From Magnetococcales bacterium (GTDB lineage Bacteria; Pseudomonadota; Magnetococcia; Magnetococcales; JADFYX01), in NCBI GenBank assembly GCA_015232405.1, contig JADFZS010000005.1:1-64000 (forward strand): DNA of 64,000 nucleotides, written 5' to 3'. The translations under genes were made by a program, and so were the position numbers. Every line of letters starts with the position of its first letter. Within the stretch, counting starts at the first letter, position 1. A model generated the notes under the pieces. That model worked only from the letters and a program-made list of their open reading frames with translations, searched no databases and was not told the origin of the DNA. Shown here in pieces: positions 57,691 through 64,000 of the stretch.

Positions 57691-60267
57691 ATGCTGCATT
57701 TACGGAGAAAGCAATTATTATCAATATCAACTATTATTGGGTTAATAGCAGTTGTTATTGCCGTGGGTTTTTTCAACAATCATAATACTAAAAAACAGAT
57801 TATGGAGTTGGGGGAACAGAACAATATTGCTTTGACCAGGTCTATAGTTAACTCTCTGTGGCCAGCATTGGAATCATTGGTTACTTACTCCGCGCAGAGT
57901 GATGATGGTTCCCTAGCCCCTAGTGTTGAGACAGATCAATTCAAACAGCTACTCTCTTGGCATGTTAAGGATCTATCCATTGCAAAGGTAAAAGTTTACA
58001 ACCTTGATGGGGTAACTGTTTTTTCTTCACAAGATTCTCAAATTGGAGATTTGCAGAGCGATAACGAAGGGGTAGTGCAGTCTTTATCAGGAAATGTACT
58101 TAGTGAAATCACATTTAAGGAGACTTTTCCCTCTTTTGATGGTGTGGTTGAAGATCGTTCTCTGATATCTAGCTATGTTCCTTTGAGACAAGAGATCGAT
58201 GGGGAAATTGTCGGGGCTTTGGAACTATACCGAGATGTTACCCCTCTGTTGGCAAAGGCTGAACGTGACCAGTGGTACACCACTTTAGGAGTGGGGGCCA
58301 TTCTTTTAACAATCGTCATTGTATTATTGGGCGTTGTGTGGCGTATGGATTGTAAAATCAAATCCCACGAAAATGCCCGTCGTCGATATACCGCTCAAAT
58401 TGAGAAAGATAAAGTCACACTGGAAGATCGTATCTTTAAACGTACACAGGCTTTAGCGGACCTCAATGAAAGTCTGCAAATTGAAGTTTCAGTTCGCCGT
58501 CAGGCTGAATCAGAGCTGCGCTTGGCAGGTAGTGTCTACGAAAATACCAGTGAAGGGATAGTTATTACTGATCCACAAGGTGTAGTGCAGTCAGTTAACC
58601 CTGCATTTACCGCTGTAACTGGATATGAAAGTGAAGAGATTGTCGGGCAGAACATGAGTTTGCTCAAATCCGGAAGACAGGGTGAAGATTTCTATAATGA
58701 CTTTTGGGAGCAGTTGGGCTCTACAGGAAAGTGGCGAGGTGAGTTCTGGAATCGCAGAAAAAATGGTGAGATCTATCCAGAACAGGCCAGTATCAACTCT
58801 ATCAGGGATGGTAGAGGGGGTATTGAACAGTTTGTTAAGGTTTTTTCAGATGTATCGGAGATAAAAAAATCTGAGCAACAGCTGCAGTTTCTGGTCCATC
58901 ACGATCCACTAACTGGTTTACCAAATCGTCTTTTACTTCTTGATCGCATGCAACGGGCGTTCTCATATGCCAATCGTTTTGAGCAGATGGTAGCAATATT
59001 ATCCATTGGTATTGATAGGTTCAAGATGATTAATGATACAGCTGGCAGGGCAGTTGGCGATCAGCTGTTAAAAAGAGTTGGGTTGCGTCTTTCAAGTTGT
59101 CTGCGTGATGAAGATTCTATTGCACGTGCCGGAGGGGACGAGTTCTTGATCCTTGCTACAGGTATATTAGAGGTCAAGAGTGCTGCAAAAATTTGCAAAA
59201 AAATTATGGAAGCAATGAAAGAACCTTTTACTGTTGATGATAAGGATTTCTATGTTTCCGTTAGTATTGGTATTTCAATCTATCCCTACGATAAAGGCAC
59301 TCTGGAGGATTATCTGGGCCATGCTGAAAAAGCTATGCAGCGTGCTAAAGAGAAGGGTGGAGATCAAACCGAGTATTATACTACAGAGATGGGTGATGTT
59401 TCCTCTAAACGTTTAGCGTTGGAGAATGGACTTCGTCATGCCCTTGAAAAGGACCAACTATTTTTAATGTATCAGCCACAGATTGATGTGGCCACTGGGC
59501 GACTTCTAAGTGTAGAGGCTCTTGTTCGCTGGAAAAGTCCTGAACTGGGCTTGATATCTCCCGCCAACTTTATCCCTCTGGCAGAAGAGAGTAATTTAAT
59601 TATTGCCATCGGTGAGTGGGTACTGCGAACAGCTTGCCAACAGGCTGTGGTTTGGCAAGAGGAGGGGTTTGCTCCAATTAGAATCGCGGTCAACCTATCT
59701 GCAAGACAATTTTTAGATAATAATTTAATGGATATTGTCGAAAGAGCCCTTTATGACACCGGTCTTGATCCCAAATATTTGGAGTTGGAGCTGACCGAAG
59801 GAATGTTCATGAAGGATGTAAATGAGACCATTGCCCTTTTGGAAATTTTCAAGAAAATGGGTCTAAAGATCTCTATTGATGATTTTGGAACTGGCTATTC
59901 ATCACTTAGTTATTTGAAACGTTTCCCGATTCATACATTAAAAATTGACCGCGCATTTATCCGCGATATCACAAAAGATAGCGAAGATGCAGCGATTACC
60001 AAAACTATCATTTCAATGGCAAAAAATCTCAACCTTCAAGTTGTTGCTGAGGGTGTAGCCTCGTCAGACCAATTGGAGTTTCTCCGAGAGTTGGGTTGTG
60101 ACTTGGTACAGGGTTTTCTCTTCAGCCCACCAGTTTTCGCAGAAGAGTTATCATTTTTTCTCGAAGAGGATAGAATCTTCAGAGATTGTGCAAAAAATGA
60201 TGAAATGATTGTACCGAAACTTCATATGGCAGAGGGGGAGACTCTACATTTCCCCTGTGTTGCATAG
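57691..60267 (+). CDS. Membrane PAS-GGDEF-EAL protein
   Basis: Periplasmic sensor, PAS, CLRDEDSIARAGGDEF, EALVRW, DDFGTGYSSLSYLKRFPIHTLKID, VVAEGV. Confidence 0.96.
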   Translation: MLHLRRKQLLSISTIIGLIAVVIAVGFFNNHNTKKQIMELGEQNNIALTRSIVNSLWPALESLVTYSAQSDDGSLAPSVETDQFKQLLSWHVKDLSIAKVKVYNLDGVTVFSSQDSQIGDLQSDNEGVVQSLSGNVLSEITFKETFPSFDGVVEDRSLISSYVPLRQEIDGEIVGALELYRDVTPLLAKAERDQWYTTLGVGAILLTIVIVLLGVVWRMDCKIKSHENARRRYTAQIEKDKVTLEDRIFKRTQALADLNESLQIEVSVRRQAESELRLAGSVYENTSEGIVITDPQGVVQSVNPAFTAVTGYESEEIVGQNMSLLKSGRQGEDFYNDFWEQLGSTGKWRGEFWNRRKNGEIYPEQASINSIRDGRGGIEQFVKVFSDVSEIKKSEQQLQFLVHHDPLTGLPNRLLLLDRMQRAFSYANRFEQMVAILSIGIDRFKMINDTAGRAVGDQLLKRVGLRLSSCLRDEDSIARAGGDEFLILATGILEVKSAAKICKKIMEAMKEPFTVDDKDFYVSVSIGISIYPYDKGTLEDYLGHAEKAMQRAKEKGGDQTEYYTTEMGDVSSKRLALENGLRHALEKDQLFLMYQPQIDVATGRLLSVEALVRWKSPELGLISPANFIPLAEESNLIIAIGEWVLRTACQQAVVWQEEGFAPIRIAVNLSARQFLDNNLMDIVERALYDTGLDPKYLELELTEGMFMKDVNETIALLEIFKKMGLKISIDDFGTGYSSLSYLKRFPIHTLKIDRAFIRDITKDSEDAAITKTIISMAKNLNLQVVAEGVASSDQLEFLRELGCDLVQGFLFSPPVFAEELSFFLEEDRIFRDCAKNDEMIVPKLHMAEGETLHFPCVA

Positions 60268-60466
60268 GTCAATAATATTATATTTTTCTTGATAGTTTAA
60301 TCATTTGTAAATACAATGTTAAAAAGTGGTGTGACCGCTAAATTTTTAAGAAAATGATGTTGTTATGTGGTATGCTGATAAGCGCAATCTAAGATATAGA
60401 AATATAGAAAAAAATATGGTTCTTTAATTTTAGTAAATTGATTGATGGCATAAATATAGGGGTTAT

Positions 60467-60943
60467 ATGAAAAATTTAAACAGTGTTTGTAAAAATATTA
60501 TGTTGGTTTTTGCTCTTATGCTGCTGCTTACTCCACCTGTATGGAGTGGGGATGATTATGTTCGCAACGCCAAAGAGATAGTCAAGGCTGCAGATTGGAA
60601 AACCATGAAGACTGTCACTATTGAGATTGACGAACATAGTTATGATCCAGAGAAGGTTGTGTTTAAAGTAGGTCAGCCTTATAAGCTGGAATTAAAAAAT
60701 GTCGGTGAGAAAAAACACTATTTTACAGCCCCTGAATTTTACCGTTCTATTGCGACCAGAAAAGTCCAAGCTAATAGGGATGGAGAGATTAAAGCTCCAT
60801 ATTTTCTAGCATTGGAAATGATGGCTAATGGTGGTCAACTGGATATCTATTTTGTTCCTGTGAAAAAAGGCTCCTACGTAGTCTATTGCACAATTGATGA
60901 TCATAGGCAAGAAGGTATGGAAGGGATGTTGGTTATCAATTGA
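60467..60943 (+). CDS. Periplasmic cupredoxin-like protein
   Basis: Signal peptide; EIDEHSYDPEKVVFKVGQPYKLELKNVGEKKHYF ... VVYCTIDDHRQEGMEGM (type I Cu-like H/C/H/M ligands). Confidence 0.88.
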   Translation: MKNLNSVCKNIMLVFALMLLLTPPVWSGDDYVRNAKEIVKAADWKTMKTVTIEIDEHSYDPEKVVFKVGQPYKLELKNVGEKKHYFTAPEFYRSIATRKVQANRDGEIKAPYFLALEMMANGGQLDIYFVPVKKGSYVVYCTIDDHRQEGMEGMLVIN

Positions 60944-61827
60944 CAACTATTATCCCAATCTTTCTAGCTCTTTTTTTCTCTTCTGGGGGTGCTGCTTGGG
61001 CTGAGAGTAAAGTTCCTGAACAGAATATAAATGTTGGAACTTTATCTGCAGCTCCGGTTGTGGATGGGAGCTTCGACGATTGGCCGCAACAAAAATCACA
61101 ATGGAGTCTTATTCCTGTTAAGCCAGCTCTACCCAATGATGATAAAAATCGAACTGGAGAGTTAGAGGTAGAGTTAATAGGAGGTGTTTTTAAGGATAAG
61201 ATCTATTTTGCTGTAAGTTGGCCAGACAGTTTTGCCGATGTTGACTACCGTCCCTGGAAGTGGCGTGGTAAAAAATATAAACGCACCCGAAAGCGTGATG
61301 ATATGTTTGCCCTGCGTTTTGACTTGGGTGGCGATTATGACTCCTGTATGCTGCCTGAAAAACCGAAGACATATAGTGTAGATATCTGGCTCTGGTCGGC
61401 TGGGCGTTCAAATCTTGCTGGTGTTGCAGAAGATAAATCACAGTTGATTTCTTCAGAATTTATTGAAAATGCAGCTGAATACACCTCCTCAGTGGGAGGG
61501 ATGGTTTATATCAAAAAAAAGAGTGACCCAGGAGACCCCGTATACAAAGTATCAAGACCAAAACGGAAAAAATTTAAAGGTAAAATACTGTCAGGTGTAG
61601 ATCTGAAGGGTGAGGGTTCTGGAGGTTTGGTAGATGTCTCTGCTAAAGGTATCTGGAAGGATGGGCGTTGGTTTGTGGAGTTTAGCAGAAAATTAAATAC
61701 TGATAGTTCAGATGATGTGATTTTTCCCAGCAAAGGGAACGTGATAGGAGCTATTGCAGTTTTTAACAAAGGTTGGGCTGAACATAAAAGTGTCTCTGGA
61801 GATTTGCGTTTTGTCTTTTCTGAGTAA
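60940..61827 (+). CDS. Ethylbenzene dehydrogenase gamma-like (EB_dh) haem-binding periplasmic protein
   Basis: TTG start overlapping the cupredoxin stop; signal peptide; PVVDGSFDDWPQ, IYFAVSWPDS, MFALRFDLGGDYDSCM, DIWLWSAGRSN. Confidence 0.72.
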   Translation: MTTIIPIFLALFFSSGGAAWAESKVPEQNINVGTLSAAPVVDGSFDDWPQQKSQWSLIPVKPALPNDDKNRTGELEVELIGGVFKDKIYFAVSWPDSFADVDYRPWKWRGKKYKRTRKRDDMFALRFDLGGDYDSCMLPEKPKTYSVDIWLWSAGRSNLAGVAEDKSQLISSEFIENAAEYTSSVGGMVYIKKKSDPGDPVYKVSRPKRKKFKGKILSGVDLKGEGSGGLVDVSAKGIWKDGRWFVEFSRKLNTDSSDDVIFPSKGNVIGAIAVFNKGWAEHKSVSGDLRFVFSE

Positions 61828-62133
61828 ATCCTATCAAGTTGAAGTTGCCTTAGTGAAGCATATGTGAAGTAACGTCTTGTTTTGCGCGGTTTTTTTTGTT
61901 TTATCAAAAAAGATTTTAAAAACAGGAATACATACTTTTCCCATCTTTAGTTAATATCCGCCAATATCTTTATATTTTACTGCTATTCAAGTTACATTTG
62001 ACCTTGCCAAACTTGGTAGCAAACCCCATCAGTCCATGTCATAATGTGCATATGGTAGTTCAAAAAAACTCTTTATCAAGGAGCTACCTTATTATGAGTA
62101 GAAAGTTACTAATGATGCAAATTATATCAGATT

Positions 62134-64000
62134 ATGTCGTCTGTGACTGAACATTCTGAAAAGGTCCAATGCGACGAGCGTACGGTGAATCGTCTAACGA
62201 TATTTACCATTCTGGTTGTCGTTGTAATTGGGGCCTTTGATATAATTCCTGAAGTTAGGGATTATTTTCAAACTTCTGCACAAATAAAACAAGAGACTGT
62301 CCAAACCGCTATCCGTATTACAAAACGTGTTCTACAGACCATGCGTTATAGAGATATAATGGCTATTGATGGTCGTCTTGATGAAATTTCCCACAGTCTT
62401 GATAAAGAGAAAATTACATTTTCTCTCTGGCGCTCCGAATCAGATGATCCAACATTGCGATCTCCTTATCCTACTAAAAGTGTAATGATTTGGTTAAAGA
62501 GAAAACTTGACAGTAAAGGACCAACCAACGCCAAGCCCAGTGAGCTTAAGAAAATTATGGCGTACATGAAGTTCATGATTATCAAGGAGCAGTCTGGTCA
62601 ACATTATGTAGATCTGAAAGGTATTAAAAAGGTAGTTCCAAAAAAAGAGTTTTTACGCCGATTAGAAGAACTGGATTTATATGAGGAAGGATTATTTGAA
62701 TCGAATGTTGATGATGAAGAATTGGAAGATTTGTTAGATAAATTTTATGGTATATGGTGGAGGGATGAAGGTCGAGGAGCTTTTACTGTTGTAACTGCAA
62801 TAGAGCGTACTGGGATCTGTTCAGACTGCCATGTAAATGATATCAGCAACAAAGTCTATTTTAAATTTGAGAAAAAGATAGATAAAGATATATTTGACCT
62901 ACAAGATCAAATATTAATGGATATCGTTGTAAATACCATCCATTTATTGGTTGTTGGTATTCTTTTGATTTTTCTGCGTTCTCGAATTACGGATATGGTG
63001 GGGCGACTCAAACAGCGAGAGATTTCATTAGAGAGCCAAAATACGGAACTTGTGATTAGTATGACCCTGGCACAACGAGCTGAAAGTGAAATGGAGGCTG
63101 CTAGAGATATAGCTGAGGATGCAACAAAGACAAAAGATGATTTTCTTCGTTTGGTCTCCCATGATCTGCGTAGTCCACTCGCAAATATCATCACAACTAT
63201 GGAATATATTCGCAAAGAGGTTGCTGACCAACAGATAAAGGAGATGGTGCTTAGTCTTGAAAAACGGTCTGAGAGGACTCTGGAGATGATTCAGTACCTT
63301 TTAGATATTGATCGTTTAAAAAAGGGGATAATCCTGGTTGAGCCAGTTGAATTTCACGGAATATCTTACATTGATGATATTATTGAGGAGTTTTATCCTT
63401 TATCAGAGAAAAAAAAGGTGTTTCTAAAAAATAATTTCCCAGGAAATTTAATGCTTTATACAGACCCTAAACTGTTGGAAAGGGTGTTGGGAAACCTCAT
63501 ATCAAATGCCATTAAATTCTGCAATGCTGAGGATCAAGTTAATATCTCTTTTATCCATGAAGAGTTGCCAATTATTGTGGTTGAAGATAATGGGGTTGGT
63601 ATTCAAGAGGGGATGATCTCTGACTTGTTTCTACGAGATAAGGTAACAAGTCGTAGTGGGACCTTGGGAGAGGTGGGGCATGGTCTTGGGTTGCCTCTTT
63701 GTCAGGATATAATGAAAGCTCTTGGGGGGCGTATTACTGTTAAATCAGTGGTGGGTGAAGGTAGCAGATTTTTTGTTCAAATGCCTGTCTACGCAGTTAA
63801 AATATTAGATAGTGTAACTGATAGCAATGTAGAGCTTGAACAGCTTGATAAGATTGTCGCTGAAAACGAAAAATTTGTAAAACAGATGGAATCGTTAATA
63901 GTTAAAAACATTGAAGAATGTACTGCAGAAGAGAAAAAACAGCAATTGACATTTCTAGAACAAGAGACACTTACCTACCATGCTAATGAAGAAATATATA
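62134..64000 (+). CDS. Histidine kinase with periplasmic CxxCH-containing sensor (partial, runs off right edge)
   Basis: Open frame from ATG 62134: TM, periplasmic region with GICSDCHVND, TM, FLRLVSHDLRSPLANIITTM, GNLISNAIKF, VEDNGVGI, GHGLGLPLC. Confidence 0.9.
   Translation, partial: MSSVTEHSEKVQCDERTVNRLTIFTILVVVVIGAFDIIPEVRDYFQTSAQIKQETVQTAIRITKRVLQTMRYRDIMAIDGRLDEISHSLDKEKITFSLWRSESDDPTLRSPYPTKSVMIWLKRKLDSKGPTNAKPSELKKIMAYMKFMIIKEQSGQHYVDLKGIKKVVPKKEFLRRLEELDLYEEGLFESNVDDEELEDLLDKFYGIWWRDEGRGAFTVVTAIERTGICSDCHVNDISNKVYFKFEKKIDKDIFDLQDQILMDIVVNTIHLLVVGILLIFLRSRITDMVGRLKQREISLESQNTELVISMTLAQRAESEMEAARDIAEDATKTKDDFLRLVSHDLRSPLANIITTMEYIRKEVADQQIKEMVLSLEKRSERTLEMIQYLLDIDRLKKGIILVEPVEFHGISYIDDIIEEFYPLSEKKKVFLKNNFPGNLMLYTDPKLLERVLGNLISNAIKFCNAEDQVNISFIHEELPIIVVEDNGVGIQEGMISDLFLRDKVTSRSGTLGEVGHGLGLPLCQDIMKALGGRITVKSVVGEGSRFFVQMPVYAVKILDSVTDSNVELEQLDKIVAENEKFVKQMESLIVKNIEECTAEEKKQQLTFLEQETLTYHANEEIY

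Noticed and set aside
1-64000. CRISPR arrays, tRNA/rRNA genes, phage or plasmid modules
   Set aside because: No regularly spaced repeats, RNA gene signatures, integrases or replication genes were seen on either strand.

Overview
The window is about 64 kb of an AT-rich, probably Gram-negative (proteobacterial-type) chromosome. It is dense in signal transduction, c-di-GMP and c-type haem genes. No rRNA, tRNA, CRISPR array or intact mobile element was recognised. Main blocks: (1) a left-edge hemerythrin-rhodanese fusion (open at the edge, so absent from the ORF track) and an orphan receiver protein. (2) An eight-gene Pel-type exopolysaccharide operon (1791-14871) with PelA split into separate hydrolase and deacetylase genes, PelB split into TPR and TPR/beta-barrel genes, and no recognisable pelC; PelD keeps an RxxD I-site next to a degenerate GGDEF motif. 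(3) Several large hybrid histidine kinases (tandem SBP type, two MASE3-like, CHASE-like), an MCP, rhodanese, aldo/keto reductase, a porin-like protein, a Cys-rich PstS-like binding protein and receiver proteins. (4) A c-di-GMP island (40.6-46.0 kb) in which two paralogous diguanylate cyclases with periplasmic CxxCH domains flank two PilZ genes, followed by a membrane protein / seven-CxxCH cytochrome / membrane protein cassette. (5) A His kinase / sigma54 activator / Sel1 / twin seven-bladed propeller operon, divergent from a triheme cytochrome, next to a ChaN-like lipoprotein and a GGDEF-EAL protein that shares its periplasmic sensor domain with the kinase. (6) A cupredoxin plus EB_dh-like pair, and a right-edge histidine kinase with a periplasmic CxxCH. 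Sigma54-type -24/-12 sequences lie upstream of the PilZ pair, the GGDEF-EAL gene and the orphan receiver. The most interesting hypothesis is a redox/haem-sensing c-di-GMP circuit feeding a non-canonical split Pel system. All homology calls are from reading protein motifs by eye; no database search was run.
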